From Gongronella butleri (Eukaryota; Mucoromycota; Mucoromycetes; Mucorales; Cunninghamellaceae): a stretch of 64,000 nucleotides of DNA. Made by a program: the position numbers and the translations under genes. The notes beneath the pieces are model-generated. The model saw nothing but the letters and a program-made list of their open reading frames with translations. It did no database searches and was not told the DNA's origin. How positions within the stretch are numbered: position 1 is the first letter of the stretch; each line of letters starts with the position of its first letter. The stretch is from NCBI GenBank assembly GCA_025201375.1, contig JAIWZP010000016.1:62001-126000 (forward strand), given 5' to 3'. Shown here in pieces: positions 1-9,822 of the stretch.

Positions 1-437
1 TGGCAAGAGGAATGGTTGGTGACGGCGCGACAGGCTTCCTGGCCGATTTCGCCACAGCAATCACCGATTGCATCGACTGTGCAAGCTCTTGCAAGTCTTG
101 CTGTAGCTCGCCTACCGTCGATCCAAGGTCCCCAAGTGCACTGTTTAGCTTGTCAAAATCGTCCTCGCGAATATGGATTGTTGGCGACAAATATTCACAT
201 TCCCGACTCGTTCGCAGGCACTGCCCACATGTCGGGCGAGTCTAGTAGAGAGTCAAAGACAAGACGTCAGGGGACGTCAAGAAACTCGCAGCCTGCTTTT
301 TTTTTTCTTTTTTTTTTTTTTTTACCTGGTCGCAATAGACTAAACAAAAGGCAAACAGCAAAAGGTGAGTGTTTTTTCAAGACAACACGTCAATACAAGA
401 AATTACCTTTTCTTGTTCGACAGGGTTCGCAAGCCAT
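1..437 (-). CDS. Zn2Cys6 transcription factor, N-terminal part (runs off left edge)
   Basis: Probable DNA-binding regulator of the fungal binuclear-cluster class. The cluster appears only after joining three exons: 407-437 (ATG at 437), a 14-nt exon at 326-339, and 1-241. The joined start reads MACEPCRTRKVYCDQTRP and continues TCGQCLRTSRECEY, which gives the canonical C-x2-C-x6-C-x6-C-x2-C-x6-C spacing (Cys 3, 6, 13, 20, 23, 30). Donors are GTAATT and GTAAAA; acceptors are TTTAG and CTAG. After the cluster comes a heptad-like stretch (DDFDKLNSALGDLGSTVG and on), as expected for the linker and dimerisation coil. The regulatory domain lies outside the window, so no target can be named. Cluster identity is secure; the exon joins are inferred. 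Confidence 0.85.
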
Positions 438-608
438 AGACCGTGCGAGAATGCCTTTCAATAAAAAAAATTGCGGGGGAAAGAGGGAAAAAAGAGGGAA
501 AGGAACGAAAGGGTCGAACAAAGGGCAGTTTTTTATTTTTGTGGGTCTCTCCCCCCGCATCCATGATTTGTGACCAATAAACTTCTTCTATCTTGTTGAG
601 TCGGGGTA

Positions 609-1142
609 TCAATTTACATCACAATTGTTGTTGACCAAAGCAAGCAAATGCCCAGAGGAGTCCAAAAGATCAAATGCACAGGGCTGATCTGCGAGTGTGA
701 ATGAGTGTAGAATTAACGAGCCCCAAATCATTGGTGTGTCCCTAAAAAAAAAAAAAAAAAAAAAAAAATACGCGTCAATGCCTTGGTTGGTTCGGTCCAC
801 GTGGTAAAAGGGTCTCGTCCAATTTCTTCACCTTTGTGCAACCTTGATAATGCCAACGTGCTTCTCTTCGTCCCAGTGCAAGACGTCGACCTTGGAACCG
901 GCGCCTACCACACCAAGCGAATCCAAAAGAGCCTGATGTATGCTCATGCGGAATGCTAACATTGTAATCTTGACAGACAACCCGGCCTCGGACCACCTTG
1001 AAAAAAAAAGTTTGGTTCACGATCTTCTTTCCGTCTTTTTTTCTTTCTTTTCTTTTTTTTTTTTTTTTCTTTTTTCTTGATTTGCGTCCTACACTTTCAC
1101 TTTAAGATACTGCCATCGGTCAAGTCGCAGGTGGCTTCGCAT
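609..1142 (-). CDS. RPP14: RNase P/MRP subunit Rpp14-like
   Basis: Small protein subunit of nuclear RNase P/MRP, which trims pre-tRNA 5' ends. Three exons: 1093-1142, 832-996 and 609-741, giving 115 aa (human Rpp14 is about 124 aa). Landmarks match the family in order: YLKVKVWSEAG near the N-terminus, then LAFRMSIHQALLDSLGVVGA, then KVDVLHWDEEKHVGIIKV, then a C-terminal MIWGSLILHSFTLAD followed by CAFDLLDSSGHLLAL. Splice phases 2 and 2 are consistent. The first donor is the second of two overlapping GTs (GTAGGA), chosen because it alone keeps the frame. Pop8 is a related family and an alternative name. Confidence 0.8.
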
Positions 1143-1416
1143 CCATGGTTTGTTTTTGCAGGTGATTGTTTGGATGTCCATGCTTGAACAAGAGAACAGA
1201 GAGGAAGAAAGCAGAGCGGAAACTCCTTGTTGCCGAATTTAACAAGAAAACAGGAACGCGTCCCTTTTTCTCAGCTTGTGGCGGCCGGAAATTCAAGCAA
1301 AAAAAAAAAAAAAAAGTTACGATACAAAGAAAAAAATCACAAAAACAAAATCAAGGAAGTAAGCGAGTATACTACAGTATACAGTGAAGACGGCAATGCA
1401 CAAATAAAGTACTAAT

Positions 1417-3270
1417 TTATTCGATAGATTGAAGGCAATCCTGTCCAAGAGCTTTAATGTCTGCCAAGTCGTCTTCAGAGGGAGAATCGGGCACTTTGAG
1501 CCAGTCGCCGGCCAAAAGAGCTGGCTCAGGTTGAGCAAGAACAGCACAGGAAAAAGTAACAACACTGTTTGCTTCTATGGCACCAACAAGCTGGGGAACG
1601 CGCGTTCTTGGGACCATAATGTTGGAATTGGCTTCTGGATGACAGATACGTGGTGTGCGGTTTCTGCTCAGATCCACAATGCCGCTAAAATCATCATCGT
1701 TGGTAGTGTACACGCGATCTTCACAATCCGGCTTGATGTCACGGTCAATGCGCATCTTGTTGGCAATAGCAAATCCGCCCTCAATTGTTTGTAGCTTGCG
1801 AGCAGACGATACCTTGTGCACGCGGATGTGCCATTTGCCCTTGGGGATCAGCCACGTTTCAACCTCCACGTCCTTGTAAGGAGACCATGTCGAGTAGAGG
1901 CAATCTTTGTACATTTTGGCACGCGTTTCATGACGTACACTGAATTGAAGGCCATCTTCAGAAAAGCCAATCATGCTGTCCAAAGCTGCGCCATCAAAAC
2001 CATAGGGATTTGCATCAATGCTGAAGCCATATCGAGTGCTGTAGGCCATCTTGTTATACTTGTAGGCTGCAAAACGAACAGTGGAGGGCAAATGGCATGG
2101 ACCAGACATCAATGCAACCGTATTCTTTGGATGATGGGTAATCACCATGCCAGGGATGCGTTGCGCAGCAAGAGGAAGCGCGCTTGGCTGGATCTCGGTG
2201 GTCGACCAAAAAGGATGCGATTCATCCAGCGCAAGCACCACAAAGGCCTTGAATGCCCAGTAAGGCGATTGAGGTGAATTGTAGTTTTCGCAAACAAACG
2301 CATTAGGATAAGCGTAGCCCAGGCTGAGGATGCCATTGTCGAGGCGTGACACAGGCTGTTGAGCCCACCAACGCAAATGGCGCAAAAACAGTCCCTTGAT
2401 GACGCCCCACGGAAGCACTTCTTCGTCAGCAAAGGCACACGCACCCCAGAAGGAACCACTGGCAAAACGATAAATAAGGCTGCGACCAAAAGGAATACAT
2501 GAACCATCATCGGCAAACCAGTGCTGGAAATGTTGAGCAAACATGCGTGCGCGCTCTCGATATCTTTCTTGGCGCTCTTGGTCTTCCGGGCACAGGCGTG
2601 CATACACCAGACCATAAAAATGGAATGCCCATGCCACGTAGTAGTCCATGCGACGCGAGTCAGGGCCATCACCGTAGAATCCATCGCCCAGATAATAGGA
2701 ATCCAAATCTTGCAAATATTGGTCTGTCATGTTGGCATCGTACTCGACACCGACATTCTTGAGACCCAAGTCGACTAAAACGCGGAAATACTTCCAGTTG
2801 CAATCATGGTAGTGGCAATTGCGAGCAGTCAAAAGAAATTCCGCGAGATTTGCTTTGGCCATGTCAGAAAGCGGTGTCCAGATGTGCTCGGGAACCAATG
2901 CGAGAGCGAAGCCAATGGCCGCCATTTCTACGAGCCGCTGATCATAGTCGGTGCACGCGCCCCAGTATTCTTCATGGTCAGGATCTGTGCCATTCGTGAT
3001 GCCTGTATGGTAAAGATGCCAGTAATCGAATTTGCCCCCGCCAGCAACCATTGGAACAATTCCCCACAATGGGCGAATGAGACCCTCAACGTCGGCAGCA
3101 CCAACATCAAAATGAGCACCTGCTTGGTCGACACGCACTCGAGCACATCCTGGCGAAAATGCAGGAACAAGTGCCTTGAACATGGTTGTGAAAGCGTCTT
3201 GGACATCTTGTCGTGTTTTCAGCGGATTGCCAAGCATGGGCGAAAATCGGGCATCGTCCATGATTGTCAT
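1417..3270 (-). CDS. DUF2264 domain protein
   Basis: Intronless 617-aa ORF. The whole length matches what I recognise as the DUF2264 family, found in fungi and bacteria and usually discussed with polysaccharide-associated alpha/alpha-barrel proteins. Visible landmarks are LWGIVPMVAGGGKFDYW (residues about 68-84), the aromatic block SYYLGDGFYGDGPDSRRMDYY near 190-210, and RFASGSFWGACAFADEEVLPWG near 270-290. No signal peptide or membrane segment is seen, so it is probably cytosolic. No catalytic role is established for the family and none is proposed here. The upstream gap is about 370 bp and rich in A/T homopolymers. Confidence 0.8.
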   Translation of the reverse strand: MTIMDDARFSPMLGNPLKTRQDVQDAFTTMFKALVPAFSPGCARVRVDQAGAHFDVGAADVEGLIRPLWGIVPMVAGGGKFDYWHLYHTGITNGTDPDHEEYWGACTDYDQRLVEMAAIGFALALVPEHIWTPLSDMAKANLAEFLLTARNCHYHDCNWKYFRVLVDLGLKNVGVEYDANMTDQYLQDLDSYYLGDGFYGDGPDSRRMDYYVAWAFHFYGLVYARLCPEDQERQERYRERARMFAQHFQHWFADDGSCIPFGRSLIYRFASGSFWGACAFADEEVLPWGVIKGLFLRHLRWWAQQPVSRLDNGILSLGYAYPNAFVCENYNSPQSPYWAFKAFVVLALDESHPFWSTTEIQPSALPLAAQRIPGMVITHHPKNTVALMSGPCHLPSTVRFAAYKYNKMAYSTRYGFSIDANPYGFDGAALDSMIGFSEDGLQFSVRHETRAKMYKDCLYSTWSPYKDVEVETWLIPKGKWHIRVHKVSSARKLQTIEGGFAIANKMRIDRDIKPDCEDRVYTTNDDDFSGIVDLSRNRTPRICHPEANSNIMVPRTRVPQLVGAIEANSVVTFSCAVLAQPEPALLAGDWLKVPDSPSEDDLADIKALGQDCLQSIE

Positions 3271-3643
3271 TTTTTTTTCTTGCAGCAGACAAAAACGCAG
3301 ACAAATAAAAAAAAAAAGAGTAAAAAAAAGAGAGAAAGCGAGAAAGAAAAAGTTGAGAGAAAACCTTGCAAAGTTTGCATTCTAGGTTTGTGTCACGAGC
3401 GTGTAAAAAAAAAAGGCCCTTTTCGGGTGGAATTTGACCCATTTCACACGCTTGGTCTGGTGTGTAAAGAAATCCTCGATTGGCTGGCCTGTGAGAAGGA
3501 TTGCAATAAAAAGCAAAAATAAAGAATAAAAAAAAGGTGGAGAACCTCAAGTCGCGTTCACGCTCTTTGTGAAACGGTCAAAACCTTCGCTTGAACCGGG
3601 AAAGCGGCAGGAAGGGGATAATGCAAAGTACGGGAAACTTTAT
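3271..3643. other. spacer upstream of DUF2264 gene
   Basis: 373 bp rich in A and T runs, with no supported gene. Plus and minus frames across it are low-complexity (Lys/Phe-rich). Confidence 0.6.
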
Positions 3644-4928
3644 TTAGATCATTGTGAACAAAACACTCATCCAACACAGCAAAAGGAACACCCAAATGCT
3701 GTTCGACTGGCTGGTGCTAGCCATCGACTGCATGGGTGCATCTTTGTTGTTGATTGCATGCGTGGTAGAAGTAGCAGCTTGGCTGCTGCTGGACAAGCTA
3801 GCCGCGCTGCTTGCGATGGTGGAGGTCGCAATGGTACTAGAGTTGGATCGATGTGGATTTGAATCATTGATGCATTCCGCAGCCGTGACAAAGCTATATC
3901 CTTTTGCTTTCAAGAAATTGACAATTTCGGGAACTTGCTGAATGGATTGTTTGTACAAATCTACGAATATGCATTGCAAAATTTAGCCAAACGAATTCAA
4001 ATGTTGTTTTTGGAGCACTTACCGTGTTGCAGACTGATATACCCAGGCTCATTGTGAGAATTAAGACCAGTATCAACACCATTTGCTGCTTTTTTGAAAG
4101 CAGCTTTAATGATGTCGCCGGCATCAGGCTGCGAATACACGTCGTAATCAGTGGGATCCACATTCCAAAGCAAAAGCTTGTAATCCATGGCCTTCATCAG
4201 GGCTTTGACGCGATCATCGGCTTCCCCATAAGGCGGTCTAATGTACGATGGGCGCACGCCGATCACATCGCGAATTGCCTCCTCGGTTGCTTTGACTTCA
4301 TTGATAATTTGCTCATTTGTGAGGCTCATTAGATGAGGATGCGAGTAGGTGTGAGAAGCAATGAGATGGCCCCCTTCGTAGGCTCGCTTCAAAAAATGGG
4401 GGTACTTCTTGACATTAGCGCCCATCACGCAAAAGGTGGCCTTGATACCAAGCGAGTCCAAGTGATCCAACAACTCACCAGTGTATTCAGATGGTCCATC
4501 GTCAACTGAAAGAAAGGAAGTTAGCAATTGACGCATTGGTGGATTGCGAGCTTACATCTTCACAATATCAGAATAACAAAAAAAAAAAAACCAAAATTTT
4601 GAATACTGTGCTTCATATTTTAGTGTTATTCAGCTTACGTGAGTGCCCATTGCAATGGACGAGGACAGCCATAAATGTCAGATGGCGTGGCCTTATTGCC
4701 GCAGGACTCGAAGCACTTGTCATTGTCAGATCCATCGCATTTGGCGTTTTTACACGTTCCAGAGCCCACTGGACGAACAGGAAGGCCTGGGACCGAGCTA
4801 ATATCCACCTCTTTAAGCCAAGCGTCATTCCGAGGCACGATAGTGTCACCCTCAACGGAGCCAAAGGCAGCCACGTGCACATTTGACAGGGTAGCCAAAG
4901 TTACAGCCAGAAATATTCCCACGTGCAT
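3644..4928 (-). CDS. chitin deacetylase, GPI-anchored (CE4/NodB)
   Basis: Secreted enzyme that N-deacetylates chitin to chitosan in the cell wall. Exons: 4639-4928, a proposed 2-nt exon 4556-4557, 4023-4505 and 3644-3960. The N-terminus is a signal peptide (MHVGIFLAVTLATLSNVHVAA); an in-frame ATG at 4976 would only lengthen it. NodB motifs: TFDDGPS (restored only with the 2-nt exon), SHTYSHPHL (zinc-binding His pair), RPPYGE, the LLLWNVDPTDYD region, and SLQHDLY near the end. The C-terminus is Ser/Thr-rich and ends in a hydrophobic tail (WVFLLLCWMSVLFTMI), typical of a GPI signal. It shares a divergent upstream region with the kinase at 5402. Function is confident; the motif-1 splice is inferred. 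Confidence 0.85.
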
Positions 4929-4976
4929 AAGTATTATTTTCACAAAAGCGTAGCAGAAATTTCCCTTGTCTTCCAA

Positions 4977-5401
4977 CGTCGATCTTTATTAAAGATGTTC
5001 ATTATGTTTGCTTGCAGCGCCGGTTATTTGTGTTGAAAGGAATAAATACGCGTTTTTATGTTTTAACCCCCGCCGTTTTCCTTGCCCAAAATGCACCAAA
5101 TAGACCACCAAATAGACATGTCAGTCACTTTTGGACGCATAATTCTGAGCAAGGCTGGATCAAGCCTTGCTCAGAATTATCAACTTGCTCAGAATCATCA
5201 AATGAATGCGAAAATACAAGATTTGCATCAAAGAAAAAAAATCAGTGCGGGTCAGCTCGGAGAACCCGTGCGTGAGGCAATCTATTTCAATAGCCGATTT
5301 GCGCGGCTGTGGACTTTCAATCCCGTCAATTTCGTCAATTGTCGGTTCAAGTTTTTTAAATTTTCGGTGGGTTTCTTCTTTCAGTTGCACCTGAATCCAT
5401 C
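4977..5401. promoter_or_regulatory. divergent upstream region, chitin deacetylase and kinase
   Basis: About 425 bp. Contains an inverted repeat around 5143-5178: TTCTGAGCAAGGCTGGATC facing the inverse AAGCCTTGCTCAGAA (15-bp arms), a hairpin-like or operator-like palindrome of unknown role. A splice-like TTTCTTTCAG occurs 17 bp before the kinase ATG. Confidence 0.5.
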
Positions 5402-6266
5402 ATGAAAGGTACCTTCGCTGTCATCGAAAAAGAGACACGTGAATCTCGCACTGTGGCTGTCAAAAAGTACTACAAGATCTACGGAAACCTTGTTTTACAG
5501 CATTATAAGCGAGAACGCTGGGCTTTCCAGACGCTGGCACTTGAGAATGAGAAGGAAGCAAGCCGAGCCCACGTAAGCGACACCTGACAAGGCAGCAAAT
5601 ATCCTGCTAGCTCGATCAATTCACAAATTTTGTCACGTTTTCTGTGCTTTTCTTCTTTTTTTAACTTTTTTTTTTTGGTCTGTTTTTTTTTTGACAGCTT
5701 ATTTTTCTCTTGGACGCCGAAACATTGGACGATGCCTACTGCTTGACACTGCCTTTTTATTCTACCACATTGCTCGAATTTTCGTCACAACCATGGCCAC
5801 GGCCGGCAGCATTGCAAATTCTCCAAGATTTGATGAATGGGGTCAATTACATTCACGGGCATGGTATCGCGCACTGCGATTTGTCGCTCAGCAACATATT
5901 GATGGACAGTGCTCCTAAATTTGACACGATCCACCACGTGCCACATGTTGTTATCAGCGATTTTGGATGCGCGCATCCATTGGTCTCGTATTATCAGCCC
6001 AACAAGCAGCAACACGGTGCTGACATTGGCACACGTCAATTTAAGGCTCCCGAGCACCTCTTTGGTTCATCCTGCTATACCACCGCCACAGACATTTGGT
6101 CCCTCGGTGTCATATTTGCTAGTCTACTGTTGGGAAGATTGCTTTTCCCTAGCCAGGGCGACTTAGAACAAATGGGGATGATTGTCAAATCTCTCGGTCC
6201 ACCCAGCCAAAGCGTTTTAGAAAAGGTAATTCCACGCCAACATATTTAAAATGCTCAGTTGCCAAC

Positions 6267-6330
<64 letters not shown>

Positions 6331-6685
6331 GGACTATGATTGCATTGTAGGAAATGGTGAATTATCCAGATACCGACAAGCTATGGTTCTTTGGCCACGA
6401 TAATGACATTGACAATGATATCACCTCCACGGATAGCGCAAGTGAAGAAGACGACGACGAACCTCCACCTGAATCACATCTTTTGCTCAATGTGCTGACA
6501 AGATTTAATGTGGATATGCGGGATCAGCACATTCTATCAAGGATATTGACTTGGTCTGTTCGAGAGCGTGCTTCTTTGGATGAGGTAAACGTCAATTTCA
6601 ATTGTTGGGTTGGGAAATGAAAGAAAAACGCGGAATTAACTAAATTTTATTTCCAATTCAGATTCAAGCATTGTTGCAGACATGA
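5402..6685 (+). CDS. CMGC/CDK-like protein kinase (Csk1-type candidate)
   Basis: Serine/threonine kinase, about 318 aa. Exons: 5402-5572, 5698-6225, 6351-6584 and 6662-6685. Seen: GTFAVIEKE in the glycine-loop position, VAVKKYYK (ATP Lys), catalytic loop HCDLSLSNIL, DFGCA, activation segment GTRQFKAPEHLFG, and TDIWSLGVIFASLL. The APE-LFG and TDIWSLGVIFA segments are CDK-like, and the short divergent N-lobe recalls CDK-activating kinase Csk1; that name is a guess. The HRD Arg is Cys, so it is a non-RD kinase. An acidic insert (ASEEDDDEPPPES) sits in the C-lobe. The glycine loop is incomplete at the chosen ATG, so an upstream exon may be missing. Intron 2 carries a 62-nt T run. Confidence 0.7.
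6268..6329 (+). repeat. 62-nt uninterrupted poly(T) in a kinase intron
   Basis: A pure T run of 62 bases lies just upstream of the acceptor TGCATTGTAG of the third kinase exon. It is the longest homopolymer in the window. Runs of 10-25 T before acceptors are common in this genome. Length is prone to slippage in cells and in sequencing. Confidence 0.95.
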
Positions 6686-6974
6686 ACCATACTGTGCCAC
6701 TCAATAAAAGCAATGCATTGGCCATTTTTGCCAATCGTGCAAGGCACCATTCAGAACTGTGCATATGCAAAACGTCAAAAAAGAGCAACTTGGGCGGACA
6801 TTGTCGGACGCTGCGGTGACCCGCCAATGTTGGATGCCCCCCATTGTGCCCCATTCAAAAAATGCGCAGAGCCCCAACATTTCCCGCTGGTCCCCTTTTT
6901 TCGATTGATCTGCGTCTCTTTTTTTTCTTTTTCTTTTTATCTTTCTTTCTGCTTTTTTTGTCATTTTTCTTGCA

Positions 6975-8804
6975 ATGAGTAACTACGCCGACTCGCTTAT
7001 TAAGAATCTGAATCTACACACGTCCACGCAGCTCTCGACCGTCAATTTCACGGAGAAATTGAGCCTGCTTGGCGAGACGTTTCGCTGTGCCAGAAATTCA
7101 ATGACAACTGCAATGAAAACAATGATAACGACCGCCCCACCAATACCCGCGCTTCCTTCCACCACTGGTTTGATCAAAGGGAAATTGGATGTTTGTATCG
7201 TCGAAGCGAAAAATCTGTCAATTGCTAAAGCAGATCTAGCCGCGCTCTATTGCGTTTTAAATTACAACGGCACCAAACATCAAACACCAGATCACACCGC
7301 AATTGGACATCGCCCAGGAGCGGACTCACTTAGCATGCAGCTGTGGGCTGCTTGTCCAAAATGGCAGCATACTATTTCATTGTAAAACAACGACGACGAC
7401 AATCAGCATGTAGCATCCTCTCGTGGCTCACTTTTTTTTATTCTTAGGGACATTACGGCCGAGAAGGAACAAATTGACATTCAAATCTTCGACCGCAGCA
7501 CACAACAATGCCTTGGTGTGATTAAATGGAAACCTGCACTCGGAAATCAAAACACTGACAGCTGGCATCGCCTTCATTCTTCATTGACTGAAGAAAAATT
7601 TGCTGGTGGTGAGATACGTATTCAATTGAACTACACTCCATTGGTAAAAAAAAAAAAAAAAGCATCTTGATATGTTCTATTAGACGCTCATTTTTTTTTT
7701 TTTTTTTAGCGATGCAATTCTTTGAAGCCTCTGGATTTCCATGTGTTGCGTCCGCTTGGTCATGGATCTTTTGGCAAAGTGTATCTCGCGGAAAAGAAGG
7801 ATACCAAACAAGTGTATGCCATGAAAGTTCTGTCAAAACGACAATTGGTGCAAGAAAATCAAGTGGACCACACTCTCGCTGAGCGCAACGTGCTGATCCA
7901 AGCAATGAATAGCCCGTTCATTGTCAGCATGAAATGCTGTTTCCAAACGCCCACACATTTATTCCTGGTGATGGACTATTTGCCTGGAGGAGATCTATTT
8001 GGTTATTTGCAGCAATGCCGCGTGATGAAGGAAGACGCTGCCCGCCTTTTGATTGCCCAGTTGATTTGTGCTTTGGAGGCCCTTCATCAAAATCACATCA
8101 TGTACCGCGATTTGAAGCCAGAGAATATCTTGATTGACAGCCATGGACACGTGACATTGACCGATTTTGGCCTTTGCAAGCAACTACAAACCACCAAATG
8201 CACGACATCGACTTTTTGTGGAACAAGCGAGTATCTGGCCCCTGAAATGATTCTCATGCATCAATCCTCCCGGCCAGGCGCCTATACAGAGGCAATTGAT
8301 TGGTGGGAGCTTGGAATCCTGCTGTACGAGGTGCTCGTTGGTGATGTGCCTTTCCATGCCGCTCGTCTAGATGTGCTCTATCGTCGCATCTTGAATCAAG
8401 CCATTGTCTATCCTCCGAGGATCTCCAGCGACGCGAAAAACCTCATTCAACAACTTTTGCAACGAGATCCTGTGGCACGATTGGCCAGCGCCCGTTCCAT
8501 AAAGAAACACCCCTTTTTCCGTGGGGTCCAGTGGCAACTCGTCGCCAAGAAAAAATCACAACCTCCATGCCCCCCTCTGACCACTGCAGCTCGCAAATCG
8601 ACTACCAAAGCTATCAATATCAAAACCAATTCAATTCCTCGCAACTATACCATAGAATCTTTTCTTTTGAAAAATACCCCTCACACGAGTGTTCCCGGTG
8701 AAAATATGTTTGAAGGGTTTAGCTACATTTTAGACCAAGGACTCATGCACTCAAACTTCCACCAAAACGAAGATGATGACGATGATGACTGGGAAGATAT
8801 TTAA
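6975..8804 (+). CDS. SCH9: C2-domain AGC protein kinase, Sch9/S6K-like
   Basis: Nutrient-signalling AGC kinase with an N-terminal C2 domain. Exons 6975-7381, 7448-7643 and 7710-8804 give 565 aa. The C2-like part (about residues 65-200: GKLDVCIVEAKNL, QIDIQIFDRST, GEIRIQLNYTPL) precedes a full kinase domain with GHGSFGKV, AMKVLSK (Lys about 240), YRDLKPENIL, DFGLCK, FCGTSEYLAPE and a DWWELGILLYE segment. The AGC tail has a turn-motif candidate (KNTPHTSVP) and the hydrophobic motif FEGFSYI, then an acidic end (EDDDDDDWEDI). C2 plus FxGFxY favours Sch9; a Ypk-type kinase or PKC is less likely. All splice phases agree. Confidence 0.85.
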
Positions 8805-9822
8805 ACAAAGATTAAACTCGAATTACATCCTTCTGTGACGGCACAGCCGATTTTTAAGCTGATGCATTGGTCAAAGTTGGGCTACACTGTAGTATGAAAT
8901 TGAGCTGATCTCGGTAGATGGAAAGATTTCTTTTTTAACTTTGCGCAAAATAGTCTGTAAGCATGGGGCCGTGCGTTGCACAATTCAATTCTATGCTCCG
9001 TGTATGCGGCTATCCGAATCAGCTGAGGCCATTCTTGCAAGTGCTTCTATGCAATGTATTTTGTGTGCAAGTTTGGTGTGATTCTGAGGTACCGCTTTTT
9101 CGATTTCTTCACGTCTGCTCAAAATAGCCAAATATTTTATTTGCTTGTGGCACACCCCAATGACCCTTGACAGCTGCACGAAATGCTTTACACGGGGTTT
9201 CTCGCTTGCCATTTCACGTTGCAAAATGTTTCGCGGCTCCACAGTGGGCCAGCCGCAGCACGTCCCCCCTTTTTTATTGGTAAAATTAACAATAAAGAGC
9301 ATCTCTGGGCATAATTGTTTAGAGGATCTCAAAATTGAAACAGAGTAAAAGAGGGGCACAAAACCAACGATGGCAATTTTTCGTGGCAATTGAATCGACA
9401 CAATCCTGTGGTATTTGCTGCGGATCACAGCCAAATCAGCCATTTTCCTTTAACTCGCCCGGAACGTGACGGAATCATCTCACACCGGCACGGACTTTTA
9501 CCTTGTCGAATCACTCGTTCATTTGATGTTTTCATTTCTTTGATTGGGTCGTTCTCGCCAAGTAATAGAAAAAAGAGTGCGATATTTGCGTTTTTACCCT
9601 TTTGATCTTTTGGAGAACGTAAATCAAAAGTCAGTCGGAGGCTTTCAACGTCCACGAGGAACAGTAGCTGGTCTAGATTTGAAAGAGGTTAGATTACCGC
9701 AGCACCAACATGTCGAATTGTTGCATTTCTTTCATTTTGATGCCTTGCCTAATATTACTTGAAACTCACGCGCAATTAAACGAACACACGATGCCAGCGG
9801 CGCAATCCTTGTGGGCGGACGG
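8805..9822. other. 1.0-kb spacer between two plus-strand genes
   Basis: Holds the 3' flank of the AGC kinase and the upstream region of MRM1. A minus-strand 150-aa frame (8991-9443) and a short minus frame near 9425-9655 (LLFLVDVESLRLTFDL) were examined. Neither shows a recognisable domain or a convincing start with splice sites. Confidence 0.5.

Noticed and set aside
16..573. 185-aa plus-strand open frame at the left edge
   Set aside because: It overlaps the minus-strand Zn2Cys6 exons, crosses T runs (FFFLFFFFF) and has no domain.
4558..4638. Alternative 14-nt or 26-nt exons in the chitin deacetylase intron
   Set aside because: They keep frame but give FVDDGP or a poly-Phe run instead of TFDDGP, and use weaker donors than the 2-nt exon model.
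5402..5420. Start at 5402 considered firmly as the true kinase start
   Set aside because: Not firmly accepted: the glycine loop is cut short and a splice-like TTTCAG precedes it, so the start is marked as provisional.
8991..9443. 150-aa minus-strand frame between the AGC kinase and MRM1
   Set aside because: No recognised domain, composition like the surrounding spacer, no convincing partner exons.
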